This document shows positions 1 through 12,502 of a stretch of DNA of 64,000 nucleotides, piece by piece. The stretch's first letter is position 1, and the number at the start of each line of letters is the position of its first letter. This DNA is from Megaleporinus macrocephalus. Taxonomy: Eukaryota; Chordata; Actinopteri; Characiformes; Anostomidae. The position numbers and the translations under genes are program-made. The notes beneath the pieces were generated by a model that was not told the DNA's origin, made no database searches, and saw only the letters and a program-made list of their open reading frames with translations. The stretch lies in contig CM038714.1 in assembly GCA_021613375.1 (NCBI GenBank), positions 42,605,123 through 42,669,122 of the forward strand, written 5' to 3'.

Positions 1-1111
1 CCTGCCCACCTGGATGACTGTGAAGATGCCACCGTTCACTTCCTCTCTGTGGCGGAGGCTGAGTTTGGGGTTGACCCTACCAGGGTGGTACTTGGTGGAG
101 ACAGTGCTGGAGGAAATCTGACGGCCGCTCTCAGTCAGAGGCTGACCAGAAAACATGCTGGACGTCTGCCCTCTCCACTTGCACTCGTCCTCATCTACCC
201 CGCCCTGCAAATGGCAGATTTCAACTTACCGTCCTACCAGCAGAACCAGGCAGTACCTCTATTGTTCCGAGACAAAACTGTCTACTGTTACCTACAGTAC
301 CTCAGCGGAGATGTATCTGTGTGCCAGGACGTTCTAGCTGGCAGACACGTTCCAGCCGAGCTAAAGCTGCATTACAAGAAGTGGCTTGACCCGGCTAATC
401 TACCACCCGAGTTCAGAAAGAGAAGTGACCACAAGACAAAGGTTATCTATTTACACAGTGTTATGTATTTTAGTGAAATGTTGATGGATTTATAATTAAT
501 AAATAAATACGTATTTTCATATGATCATACTTCTACTACAAGCCACAATTCAAAAATTTGGTGTTGTTTCTGAATTTCTGTAATAACTTGATTGAAATAC
601 ATTAAGATAGATAGGTGCAGTGTAGATAAATAAATCTAAGATGTTCTATTACAGTTCTGTAACTTAAATACTTTCAGGTGTACAACTTAACTTCTATTTT
701 CTATTTTATAAATCAGGTAGATACTGTAACATAAGAACTTATAGAAGCTGAGGTTCTTTAACTTCTGTTTGAGTCATTACTACAATCTGCTAAAAGCAGG
801 TGAACCACGATGGTGAGGTATACCACATCATCAAAGACGCACTGCAGCCAGAGTTCTCTCCTTTGTTGGCCGAGGATGATGTTCTTCGCCTCACACCTCC
901 CACCTTCATCCTGACCTGTGAGTATGACGTGCTGAGGGATGATGGGATCCTGTTCCAGAAGAGACTGAAGGACCTCGGAGTGGACGTCACCTGGCATCAC
1001 ATACCTGACGGCTTCCATGGCATTTTTAACTTTTTCAGCAAGAGGCAGCTGTACTTTCCTGCTGGAGAGAGAGCCATGGAGCACGTTTTGAACTATATAA
1101 AAGCACTATGA
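1..1111 (+). CDS. AADACL4-like esterase, copy A (5' part outside window; exons 4-5 only)
   Basis: This is the 3' end of a membrane-anchored carboxylesterase of the AADAC/hormone-sensitive-lipase group. Exon 4 runs from the window edge to 441 and opens in frame at PAHLDD. It carries the nucleophile motif GDSAG. Exon 5 is 800-1111 and carries the acid (CEYDVLRDD) and histidine (DGFHG) of the triad, ending YIKAL then TGA. Phases match the complete copies downstream (KTK joined to VNHDGEV). Its earlier exons must lie to the left, so the array extends beyond the window. The exon 4 donor reads GTTATC, where other copies have GTGGGT or GTGAGC. The intron start is about 12 bp shorter, so splicing may be weak. 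Read-through would add about 23 residues and lose the Asp and His. It could therefore be a functional gene or an early pseudogene. I infer the family from the downstream copies and motifs. Confidence 0.85.
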
Positions 1112-1399
1112 AGCCGAGTACACAGACTCACTTCTCCTAAATGTATGTTAGTAGGGCGTTATTAGACAAATGTAGCTAACAAGTATGTACACCATAACTG
1201 AACCATCACACCCAGTAGATTTGTTAAGTACTGTCAAATAGATTTGCTTATGTGGTTTCTGACATACATGAAACATGACATACAGTATTTGATTTATTTT
1301 CATTTCCAGTCTAGTCTGACACACAAGGTTTTTTTTTGTTCAGAAAAAAAAAAAAACTGAAGATGTAACAGAAAATTACAGAAAGGGCCTTAACAATTG

Positions 1400-1402
<3 letters not shown>

Positions 1403-1470
<68 letters not shown>
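1403..1470. repeat. (TA)n microsatellite
   Basis: An uninterrupted run of alternating T and A, about 68 bp, in the 3' flank of copy A. The region from 1112 to 2720 otherwise shows no gene. It does contain an AATAAA near 1875 in a stretch that is repeated after copy B near 12935. Confidence 0.95.
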
Positions 1471-1471
<1 letters not shown>

Positions 1472-2720
1472 TGATTTTGCGGTCTGGACACCAGCACCTT
1501 CTCTGTTTGATTTGTAAATGTTATTTTTTCACATATATTTCCTTTTCTCAGTAACTGCTACACATCCTTTCAAACCCATAGCTCTCGCTCCTGAAAAATT
1601 AATTACATGTAGGGGAGCTGTGACACTATATTAGCAACATTAGAAGGTGCTGCTTGAAAGTGGAATACTAGTTCTGTGCTGCTAATGAGAGCACAGATTT
1701 GCCATTTTCCACATTCTGAAGTGAAAAGTTTACCTCTTTTGTAATTATTGGAGGTAACTGGAGGTAACTTGTCACACTGACTTTGTGGCATATAAAATCT
1801 ATTATCATTTTAAATGTTGTGTTCAAATGCTTAAAATGTTTTATATGATGGACATATTTTAAATGAGTGCACAAATAAAATAGAAACAATAAATCCCATT
1901 AATACAAGAAAAAGTACAAAAAATGCATCTAGTTATTATGAGAAAAACTAAATCTTCGTTTATATTTGGCCAAAATCAGTGAAAACTTTGTGTCACAAAA
2001 TATTTTTAAAGTATTCAAACACTGTGAAGCGTTCTCAGATCTCGGCGGTTTTAAAAATTAGTCAGACTTTTAGACACTGTGTTGTTGCTAACTAAGCATT
2101 TTGAATGGCATGCCATAGTTTTCAAACTACAACCTCTCAAATAACTGTTAGCTGGGTTTGTTACCTGACAAGACCTGATAACCTGTTACCTAAAACAAAA
2201 TGGATTTATCACATTGCACCAGCGCCTAAAGTCAAAATCAGCATCTGGTCTATTTATTAACCAACATGTATTATATCTTTCACATCTCGTAATAATAAGA
2301 TACAGTTAACTTCAGAAATACTGGTTCCACTCAAGAAACAGAGCAAAGACATAATTAAACATGGGTAATAAATCCAATAACATAGTTAAAACTATTCAAA
2401 CAATAAATTAATTTCTGCAAAAATCCTGTGTTGTTGTATCTTCCGAATTGTTTACTCTGTGGAAAACTTATTGTCACCTGTAAACCAAAGGAATGTGTGT
2501 AATTTGGGAAAAAATGTTTCTTAATATTGCTTTTAGTGTCTGTGAACTTTATTGTCATTTTCTGCAGTACCAGGTATCACATATTTAAAATGCCATTGTC
2601 ATCCATTAGTATGCGCAAAAACCCATACGCTCACAGTTCTGATGAGAAAAACACCTGTCAAGCTGCATAAACAAGGAAATGGTTACTAAAAATAGATCAG
2701 CACTTAAAACTACCGGTAAG

Positions 2721-4380
2721 CAAGATTCAAGAGTTTTATTGTCATGTGTACAGCAGAACAGACAGTTACACTGTACAATGAAATTCTTACTTTGCTGTTC
2801 CTCCATTCACCAATAGATAACAAATGAAAAAAATAATAAAAATATATACAAAGTATAATAATATAAGTAAATAAAAATATTTTTTATACATAGTTAAAAA
2901 ATACAAAATAAAAGTTACGTGTGCTTTTATGTGCAAGTATGAAGAGCAGCAGCCATAAAGTGCAAGTTGCAAGTAACAAATGTAAACAATAATGTTTTGT
3001 GTGAGTAGTGAATGTAAACAGTATTGTATGTAAACAGCAGTACAGTGAATGTAAACAGTATTGTATATAAACAGCAGTACAGTGAGTGTAAACAGTATTG
3101 TATGTAAACAGCAGTACGGTGAGTGTAAACAGTATTGTACGTAAACAGCAGTACAGTGAGTGTAAACAGTATTGTACATAAACAGCAGTACAGTGAATGT
3201 AAACAGTATTGTACGTAAACAGCAGTACAGTGAGTGTAAACAGTATTGTATGTAAACAGCAGTACAGTTAATGTAAACAGTATTGTATGTAAACAGCAGT
3301 ACAGTGAGTGTAAACAGTATTGTATGTAAACAGCAGTACAGTGAATGTAAACAGTATTGTATGTAAACAGCAGTACAGTGAAAATAAACAGTATTGTATG
3401 TAAACAGCAGTACAGTAAGTGTAAACAGTACTGTAAGTAAACAGCAGTGCAGTGAATGTAAACAGTATTGTATGTAAACAGCAGTACAGTGAGTGTAAAC
3501 AGTATTGTATGTAAACAGCAGTACAGTGAATGTAAACAGTATTGTATGTATACAGCAGTACAGTGAGTGTAAACAGTATTGTATGTAAACAGCATTACAG
3601 TGAATGTAAACAGTATTGTATGTAAACAACAGTACAGTGAATGTAACAGTATTATATGTAAACAGCAGTACAGTTAATGTAAACAGTATTGTATGTAAAC
3701 AGCAGTACAGTGAGTGTAAACAGTATTGTATGTAAACAGCAGTACAGTGAATGTAAACAGTATTGTATGTGAACAGCAGTACAGTGAATGTAAACAGTAT
3801 TGTATGTAAACAGCAGTACAGTGAGTGTAAGGTGCAGTTAAAATCAGACCAGTTAAAACCAGTTCAGATAGGAGAGGTTAGAGTGGTAGTGCGTGAGGTG
3901 TTCACAAGCCTGATGGCCTATGAGTAGAAACTGTTTGTCAGTCTTGTGGTCCTGCACTTCACAGTCCTGTAACGTCTGCCTGAAGGTAAAAGGGTGAATA
4001 AAGAGTGTGTGCTGGGGGTGTGTACTGTCCCTGATTATGTTGTGGGCCCTCCTGGTGACCCTGGTGTGGTAGATGTTCTGTGCAGTTTTGGTCACACGCT
4101 GGAGAGCCTTTCTGTCCTGAGCAGTAGAGTTTCCATACCAGACGATGATGGAGCTGGTAAGAACACTCTCAATCATACTCCTGTAGAAGGTGCTGAGAAT
4201 TTTGGCTGGCATACCAAATTTTCTCAGCCTTCTCAGAAAGTACAGTCGCTGCTGGGACTTCCTGATGATGATCTAAGTGTTGTGGGACCAGATATGGCCT
4301 CCACACACAGTAAGGAAGAGGCTAAGAGAGGTTAGGAGAAGCTTGAAGCTCACATCTGCAAAGTTTAGTAGCGTCTTTGG
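2721..4380 (-). mobile_element. L2-clade LINE, 3' fragment (antisense)
   Basis: On the minus strand, 4212-3853 reads as the C-terminal tail of an L2-type reverse transcriptase, including STFYRSMIESVLTSSI and AQDRKALQRVTKTAQ. The 3' end at 2721-2800 has the typical fish L2 tail: an ATTTCATTGTACA-type block followed by ATGACAATAAAA. The upstream ORF and endonuclease are missing, as expected for 5' truncation. A 37-bp minisatellite has grown inside its 3' untranslated part. The left end is clear; the right end near 4380 is approximate. Confidence 0.8.
3010..3835. repeat. 37-bp minisatellite, about 22 copies
   Basis: The tandem unit is 37 bp, made of a GTAAACAGTATTGTAT half and a GTAAACAGCAGTACAGTGAGT-like half, so each unit is itself an imperfect doublet. 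Copies differ by a few substitutions (GAGT/GAAT, TATG/TACG). Because 37 is not a multiple of 3 and the unit has few stops on the minus strand, it creates spurious minus-strand ORFs of 280 and 222 residues. Confidence 0.93.
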
Positions 4381-4404
4381 GTTTCAACGATTCAAAATCA
4401 AAAT

Positions 4405-4620
4405 TGACCTTTCTGGATGAGACAAAGATACAATCCCAGTATCACGTGGCCAGAGCACAAAGAACAGTACCTCATACCCTCGGTTAAATATGGTGGTGGA
4501 TTTTTGATGCTTTGGGGCTGTTTAGATCTGGCGGCTCTTGTTATGATCAGTGATGTAATGAATAACGTTTATTAGCAGAAGAGTTCTCCATCCTTGTTAA
4601 ACACCACAGAAAGAGGCAGA
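4405..4620 (+). mobile_element. Tc1/mariner transposase fragment
   Basis: The plus strand resembles the central catalytic part of fish Tc1 transposases: a WPEHKEQY-like segment, then KYGGG and LMLWGC, in broken frames. No intact ORF or terminal inverted repeats were found. This is a short, old fragment next to the L2 element. Confidence 0.6.
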
Positions 4621-4789
4621 GGGGTCATTTTCACCAGAGGAGGCTCCACCAAGTACTGAAATGACTTTTGGAACGTTAAAAACCCTTGTTTTGTTTTTAC
4701 ACATTAGTTTAACAACCTTCACAATGCTGAAGTTGGCTTCTTATTTGAATTTCTGGTTCCTTCTTAAATGGTGCCAGTATGTGACACGT

Positions 4790-6450
4790 TCTGTGTTAAA
4801 GCAGAACGGGAATTTCAAATAAGAGTTCAAATAAGAGTTCAAATAAGAAGGGAACTTCAGCTTTGTGAAAGTGGTGATTGTCAGGCTAGAGATTTTACTG
4901 AGATTTCAGGCTTAATTCTGAGTCACAAATGGCTGTAAAGATAGCTCTACTAATAAGATAATTAAAAAAGATAAGGATAATTCTACTTTACGCAAAAAAA
5001 ACTAAATCTCTCCATCTTGGTCTCCTACATCATCTAAAATTTCTATGAATGCAAATTAATTTGAATTGTTTTGCGCCCAGATTTTATAACTTCACAGAAT
5101 TAAAAAGTAAAGGCGCCACAGTGCCCCTACTTTATGTCCATTCTGCTTGTTAATCAAAGTTAAGTTAATAACAGTCTCTGATTTTGACCAGTACAGTGTG
5201 AGCCTTGGTCATTATGTTTAAATGAAAAACAAATCCTTCTATCAAATATTGGCATTCTCTTTATGAGCTCTATCTACCTTAGATATATAACAGATGGTAG
5301 AAAATCTGTGGCTGTCATTAATCAGACCCCATTCATCAGTTTCTTAGAACAGGACTTGATCAAGTAACATTGGGTGATGGACTGTTCTCAGTACAGCAGT
5401 GACACTGACATGGTAGTGGTCATAGTAGTGCACGAGGCTTGCAAAAATGTACTGGTGTATATACATCAGTTTCACCAGGTTCAGAATGGTCCACCAGTCA
5501 AGAGCCACAATGTGGTTAGAAACAGTTCTTTAACTGTACACCAGCAGGAGCTTTAAGGTTTGTAATACATTAGCCAGCGATTGCACAGTAAAAAATATAA
5601 TATTACTTTCATATCAAAGCACAAACAGATACTTTTAAACAACAACGCTGCTTCTCTGGAACTGAAGAAATAAACCAGAGAGATTACAACCTTCTCAAAC
5701 AATAAACCTCCAGCTTTGAAATGGTCTGGAATATAGTACAATCAAACACTCTACACATTGTTTTAAACTTGGGCTCTTTTTCCACTGATTTACATCTGAA
5801 TGCATGTACAAATAGTACAAATAAGACATTCTTACCTACAACATCTATTAATATCTTCAGTTTCCTAATAAATCATACTGCAGTGAACTGTTTCAGATTC
5901 ATTCCACACTCCTCGCTCTTCTATATGAGCTTCATCTCGTCTCCTCAGGAGCTACAGATGAGACCCTCATTCATTAACTCAAAGAGATGACCTCTTTTCA
6001 ATGTTGCTACATTTAGAGCTCCATCTCTGTGTGTTTTGTGCTGCCATTGCAACAGAACTCTTCCTCTACGTCAAGTGACAGGCATCCTGAAAATCTGCAG
6101 TAGTGGACATTTAAATAGATACAAATGTCCATTGTAATTCAAACTGTGTCAAATGTTTGTGTTGTAGTTTGTAAAATCTTCTAAATTCATCATGAATGTT
6201 CAAACAGTGTAAATATCGGCATTTGAGTTACATTCCATCTATTTAAAGCTAAATTAAATCACTTACTCTGAACCTAATGGCTGTGGTGTATTTGAAGCTG
6301 GTGATGTATGTATTTAGCTGTAATTCCCTTCTTCACCACGGGTGTCGCTGATTCCCACTGACATCCAAAATATTGCATAAGACTCTACGCATTGCTAAAA
6401 GTTGCTGTACACACACACAATTTATACTATCCTTTTTATATATATCCAAT
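4790..6450. repeat. Array flanking unit, copy 1 (related to cfap107 upstream DNA)
   Basis: This non-coding block recurs before exon 1 of the complete copies: here, about 13640-14370, 21470-22560 and 30110-31260. It recurs again upstream of cfap107 at 45240-46002. Shared landmarks are a block with GATCAAGTAAC and GGTGGACTGTTCTCAG, an AAACAACAAAGCTGCTTCTC block, CCTCATTCATTAA, and GTGTGTTTTGTGC. The short ORFs in it are not conserved in frame between copies, so I treat it as non-coding. Confidence 0.85.
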
Positions 6451-6451
6451 T

Positions 6452-6646
6452 TCTCGTTTGTAAGGGCTCATTTTAGAGCTGTTGTTGTAGATTTAAACTG
6501 TTTGTAAATGAGTCTACAGGTCGTTTGGAGAAAATCCAGCGCAGGTATTGTGAAACGTGAGATAACATTGTCCCGGCACTTTAAGAAGGGGGTGGGGGGC
6601 ATGTGTGACCTGCTTAGTGCCTCACACAGAGCTTTCCGAGGCCACC
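6452..6646 (+). promoter_or_regulatory. Conserved proximal upstream region of copy B
   Basis: About 190 bp is well conserved before exon 1 in all four complete copies. It includes CTGTTTGTAAATGAGTC, CCAGCGCAGGTATTGTGAAA and a GCACTTTAAGAAG box about 67 bp before the ATG. In copy E the same box reads TATAAG, so it may be a TATA-like core promoter. The start codon lies in GCCACCATGG, a full Kozak match. Promoter role is inferred from conservation and position only. Confidence 0.5.
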
Positions 6647-9600
6647 ATGGAGATAGGAGCAGTGGTTTTAGTTACTGGTTTTGCTGCACTGGTTGCAGCT
6701 TTCTGCCTGTTGGTCATTTGTTTGGTGTATTTAGAAGTGAGGAACGTGGAGATTCCTCCTGGAGTTGTTCATCGGGGAAGACTCTACACTTTGCACTGCT
6801 TTGTTGTAGGAATAGCAGTTGTGGTAAGTGGTATATGACTTTGTTTAGGCATTTAATAATGTTATTATAGTGTAAAATGCAGAAACATTACTGCTTATTG
6901 TAAAGTTATTTTATAAGTCTTATTGTAAACTGCTTATTGTAAACACATGTAATGTGCTAGCATGCCATCCATAACTAGCCTTGATTGTATTGTTATAATT
7001 ATAACTGTTATTACTACTATTATTATTAGTAATAAAGTTGATAGAATGACCATGTGAGCTGAAATTGGACCTTATTTTGGTTTGTTCTTCCTGAGATATA
7101 AAAAATGAGATTTAATGTTTACTGTACATGCCTTTAAATAATGCTGATTAACCTAAACCATAGAGCTGGGCGTGTCTGAGTATGAGTACTTGCAGATGGT
7201 TGGTAGTTTTTAGCATGAATGTTTCTTTCAAGCACATTGAGGAGAACAACTCACTCTGAATCTTATCTAAATATACTAGAATAAAGGTCTAAAGTAATTT
7301 TACCTGCTTATTTAAAATCCATTGCAGCCAGTATGTATATTTATATGTGTGTATATGTGTTGGCCTGTTCTCCGCAAAGCGTCTGTCAGTCAGCTAATCA
7401 GTTGTTAGTGTGGGCGGGCATTGAAAGTCTCACCCAGTGTACTGCCTGCTGTTGTGATTTCAGGATCACTAAATGATAAAAGGCTTGGTGTAGCCTGCTG
7501 AATGGAGAAAATAAATTAATTATGAATTTATTAACAAGGAAATTGGCAAGTTTTTTTGGGGTGGATGGGGTCGAGGTCTGGGGGTACTGCCCTGAAATGA
7601 GTTTTTGCGACTTGGGATGTCTTATATATACTGATTGTGACATACTGGGTGCAGTTGTATGGACTTGATTTTGTGCCAAAAACGTAATACACTGACTGAC
7701 TTTTATTATTTCTCAGAACCACCAGAACTTAATGGTCAACCACAGACGTGGATTTTATTTATGTTTGTAATGATTACTCATGATTGGCTCACAGCAGCAG
7801 TAACTCATAGCTGGCAGTAATTAGTGGCATTTACACTGTGTTTATTAATACCGCAACCAACAGCCCCACAGATTTAACACATTTACCCACCGGCACACTC
7901 CATACAGCTTATAAAGGGCTTGACAATCAATTGATGAACTGGATCAGATGTTAAGTTTTTAAGTAGAAAACAATTCAGCTACATTCTCCGAAGACCTATG
8001 ACTTTAAATCAGACCAATAGAGACCTGTATTCATTTGCTGTTTTATTTTATGTATTGCTGAGTATCTCTTTGGTAAATCTTTTTTAATCACTTTATTTGG
8101 TTATTATATGTTCTATGTTTTAATTAAAAAATAGTTTTTGACTTTATTTTAATTTCTATTTATTTACATAATAACAAAAAAGTTATTGTAAACATGTTCC
8201 TGTCAAATTCCATAGTGTATACATAAGATCCATTTTGAACCATGTTGTATGTTAGAAGGAAATCGATCCATAAATGATTCTTATTAAAAAAGTACAAGAA
8301 ATAAAACTGAAATCAGGATTTGTGATGCTCAAAAACAAGTAAATTGAGGAATTCAAGGAAAGAATTTAGTGAGACAACGTTGATAGACGGGAAAAACTAA
8401 AACAAATGCAAGATAAGACATTTTTGACATACATGTTACGTTAAAATGAACACTTTCAGTCAAACTGCATTGCTAATATAACTGTTTGTGTTTATTTTAC
8501 TAAAGATCTGAACATGTTAAAGTAGAATTTTCCCTTTAATACTCACTAAATTGACAATGACAATATAAAAAATTGACAATATAAAATCTGTTCATAATTA
8601 TTTTTCACACAGATGCTCAAAACATTTTCATGAAAGTTTAAGGAGTTCATGTTAAGCTTATTTAAATGAACTAATTTGGAGTGAATTTTGTGTTTAATCT
8701 GTTTTCAGGGCCGAATCCTCGAGCGTCTGGGTTTGTTTAGTGAGGTGAGTTTCACTCGAAAGTGTTCGGATGGCTTTAGAATTAAACAACGGTCCACTCC
8801 TGGTCTCCGCATTAAGGACATGACCTTTAGTGGTGTGCCCGTGAGGGTGTATGAGCCCACAGCTGCTTCAGGTCAGAAGAAGCGAGGACTGATGTTCTTT
8901 CATGGTGGAGGATGGGTGTTGGGCAGTATAGGTAAGGCCTGCAGTGTCTTTGGCTGATTTGAATATCAAAATATATGTTACTTTAAGTGATGTTGATATA
9001 ATTCTGTTGTTTCTGAATGTAGATTTATATGATGATAATTGCTGGCACATTGCCAAAGAGACTGATACCACAGTTGTGTCAGTTGGGTAAGTCTACTTTA
9101 TATAATTAGTACTGTCCAGAATTAACTGTAGACTCTAAAGAGACTGAGAAAGAGGCATAACATCAAGAATAAAGGTAACTACAGTGAGGTTATATTACGT
9201 TGAAACACTTCATTTTAAAAGTGACTATTAAGTGTTGGGGTTGACGACAAACATACTTTAAATACATCATTACAGTATATTACTGAATATTATTCAATAA
9301 CTTTAAAACACTTGAAAAATAAGACCAAACTAGGGCATATATATATCAAATTATACTGAACTCTTATTATAATAGCACTGGCATTCAAGATACTATGTAA
9401 CAGGCGTGTTCAAGATACAGCTCTGCCTGGTCTTGGTGGTCAGCGAGAGCAGCCGGATGCAGTTGGTGGAGGAGGTTACAAAAGAGCTTGCAGTCTTGCA
9501 GCTGTTGTAGTAGATGCAATAGAAAAATACTAGAAAGAAAAGAAGTAGAAAAAGTAGAAAGATAAACAGATCCAAATGCAGTGATGTGATGTAGTGCTTT

Positions 9601-12502
9601 TAAAGAGCTCAGAGCGCCTTAGAAAAAAAAGAGTATAAATCTGTGGCACTGGAGCCTCTTTATGATATAAAATGCTAATTATGAAAAAAAAATTTGTTTC
9701 AAATTTGTTGAATATTGCATGAAAATGAACTGTCATGCTACTAGACATGATAGTGTTAATGTAAATATGAGGTCTTTAAAGAGTTTTAGAGGAGATATAT
9801 ATTATACAGTGAGAAGAGTCAAACATGATAGGTGTCCACGGAGCTTCTAACCAATGAGGATTAAGCTCTTTATTGCTGTATGTCATCATGAAACGTCAGT
9901 GGTGGTGACTCAAAGTAAACTAAAAATAACTGCCATGCACCGCACCGAGCCAGTCGGCGATCGTACTGCGCGGCACATTGTGAAGCCAAACAATGGAGCA
10001 GTTTTGGATCCAATCATGATGTCCATAGATTTGTAGTTAGAGTCAGTGAGAGAGTAACTGAGTGAGTCTACATGCACCAAATAATCTAATAACTGTGGAT
10101 CCAAAAACTAATCTGAGTAACGTGTTTACGTACATATGAGCAATCAGTATGTAGGTATGAGTAGACAGTACGTACATATGAGCAGTCAGTTAGTAGAAAT
10201 CTTTACCTATATATTAAGACAGTAATGTGCATTTCTGCTTTACAACCAGCCTATAAACTGACAGAACAAGACATCCAGCTCTGTTATTGGATTAATAGTT
10301 ACCTTTCTGGGCCTTAATTCAATCTAACAATCAGAAAATGCTGCTTGAATGGCCTGGAGAATAATAAGACAACTGCAGTAGTTTGATTCTGATTGGATTA
10401 TTATGTTTTTTATTAACTACAATTATTAACAGAATGTAAAGAAACAGTTGTTCTAATGTCAAAGATTCGCTGCAGAGATATTTACTGAAGTTAGCATGCT
10501 AACGAGCTAACCTAGGTCCATCCTGTCCTGTAATCAGGGCTGGAACTAGTGGGTTGGCTGAGGGGAGCATTTTCCTTCCAATCGCAATGAAAGCAATGGC
10601 TATTATCTCTAAACCAATCACAAAAATGCATTTTGCTGTCCAGTGTCCTTGCTTATTTCTGATTGGCTTATATTGTAATTTCCTAATCATATTAGTATTC
10701 TCACTTATTTCTGTTTCCACTGAGTATTAGAGTCTCAGCCTGTGTCTAGGTACTTTTGTACTTTAGAAGTTGTTCTAAAGCTTTTCACCAAAGAGTGTTG
10801 TACTATCTGTATAATGCTACATTAATGAAGGGGGGTTATTGAAATTAGTCACAGTTAATCTTTTGTTAATTTACATGAGCAAAGTTTTAAGTTTTAGGCA
10901 CATGCAACATTTTTATTTCTTTACCTCATATATTCATTTAAGCCAGTATCATTAGATCTGCTGTCGTCATTCATGCCCTTAATATATTTCTGGCTTTAAG
11001 AATATAACTATCAACATGCCCACGTATTACGTCTTACTGTCCCACCTCAAGCATAGCAGTCCAGAACCGGGGCTGCTTCTAATACAACTTTATACGTCAA
11101 GAGGTGATAGTGATTCACTGTAGCATTGAGTCGCATCAGTCCAGCTCGAGAGGATGAAGAAGTAGCCCTGCCCTGAAAGCGTTTTGTAATCTCTTGTCAA
11201 TCATGTTGAAGGTCCTGCTCTCGGATGCGAAGCCAGTGAAATGATCAGTAAAATAAGTAAACTGTCGTTACTAAGTTTCTATGTGAAACTATGTTGAATG
11301 ATCTTGTGTATGTACTGAAATATGCAGAGAGAGTTGATACGGAGTTGTACTGTGTATCTACAACTACAAATAATGATTATGAATATGTTTTAATGAAAAT
11401 GTAAAATATTAAAAATTGTGACTGTTCTTTTCTCGTAGTTACCGTCTTGCCCCCGAGCACAGGTTTCCTGCCCACCTGGACGACTGCGAAGCTGCCACCG
11501 TTCACTTCCTGTCTGTGGCGGAGGCTGAGTTTGGGGTGGACCCTAGCAGGGTGGTACTTGGTGGAGACAGTGCTGGAGGAAACCTAACCGCCGCTCTCAG
11601 TCAGAGGCTGACCAGAAAACATGCTGGACGTCTGCCCTCTCCTCTTGCACTCGTCCTCATCTACCCCGGCCTGCAAATGGCAGATTTCAATTTACCGTCC
11701 TTCCAGCAGAACCGAGCAGTGCCCGTATTGTTTCGAGACAAAACTGTGTACTACTTCCTACAGTACCTCAATGGAGACATGTCTGTGTGCCAGGACGTTC
11801 TAGCTGGCAGACATGTTCCAGCTGAGCTAAAGCTGCATTACAAGAAGTGGCTTGACCCGGCTAATCTACCACCCCAATTCAGAGAGAGAAGTGACCACAA
11901 GACAAAGGTGGGTTCTCATTGGTTCTGTTTACACTGTGTTATGTGTTTTAGTGAAATGCTGATGGACTTTTAAATGATCATCATACTTCTACTACAAGCC
12001 ACTATTCAAAAATGTGGTATTACTTCTGAATTTCTTGAATAACTTTTGAAATACATACAAGACACTGCAGCTTTCTGGTAGATACTTGATGTACTAAGAT
12101 GTTCTACTGCAGTTCTATAACTTAAATTCTTTCAGGTGTACAGCTTACTTAACTTCTGTTTGAGTCATTACTACAATCTGCCAAAAGCAGGTGGACCACG
12201 ATGGTGAGGTATACCACATCATCAAAGACGCACTGCAGCCAGACTTCTCTCCTTTGCTGGCTGAGGATGATGTTCTTCGTCTCACGCCTCCCACCTTCAT
12301 CCTGACCTGTGAGTATGACGTGCTGAGGGATGATGGGATCCTGTTCCAGAAGAGACTGAAGGACCTCGGAGTGGACGTCACCTGGCATCACATTCCTGAC
12401 GGTTTCCATGGCATTTTTAACTTTTTCAGCAAGAGGCAGCTGTACTTTCCTGCTGGAGAGAGAGCCATGGAGCACGTTGTTAGCTACATTAAAGCATTAT
12501 GA
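6647..12502 (+). CDS. aadacl4-like: AADACL4-like esterase, copy B (complete, 414 aa)
   Basis: Predicted membrane-anchored serine esterase/lipid deacetylase. Exons are 6647-6823, 8709-8931, 9023-9086, 11439-11907 and 12191-12502, all with GT-AG ends and compatible phases. Residues 4-28 form a hydrophobic signal anchor, so the protein is probably a type II ER membrane protein with a luminal catalytic domain, as AADAC is. The oxyanion-hole motif HGGGW is at 124-128 and YRLAPEH at 156-162. Ser199 lies in GDSAG, Asp354 in CEYD and His384 in DGFHG. The length fits the family (about 400). The ATG is in a perfect Kozak context. Introns 1 and 3 (1.9 and 2.4 kb) hold no gene that I recognise. Exon 2 is one codon shorter than in copies C-E. 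It is catalytically complete, so probably active; the substrate cannot be read from sequence. Confidence 0.92.

Noticed and set aside
758..1084. Open minus-strand frames opposite exon 5 in every esterase copy ([15 protein letters not shown])
   Set aside because: Shadow frames on the strand opposite a conserved exon. They recur only because the exon is duplicated.
2787..3629. Minus-strand ORFs of 280 and 222 residues with a YCCLHTILFTFTVLLFTYNT repeat
   Set aside because: They are produced by the 37-bp minisatellite. The unit length is not a multiple of 3 and all frames read the same repeat. There is no gene structure or family match.
3010..3835. Possible CRISPR-like array
   Set aside because: The units are directly adjacent with no unique spacers, and the DNA is from an animal genome.
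6605..6646. N-terminal extension of copy B upstream of the chosen ATG (TCLVPHTELSEAT); a longer open frame also precedes copy E
   Set aside because: The copy B frame has no upstream ATG in this exon. The chosen ATG has a strong Kozak context in B and E and begins the signal anchor in all copies.
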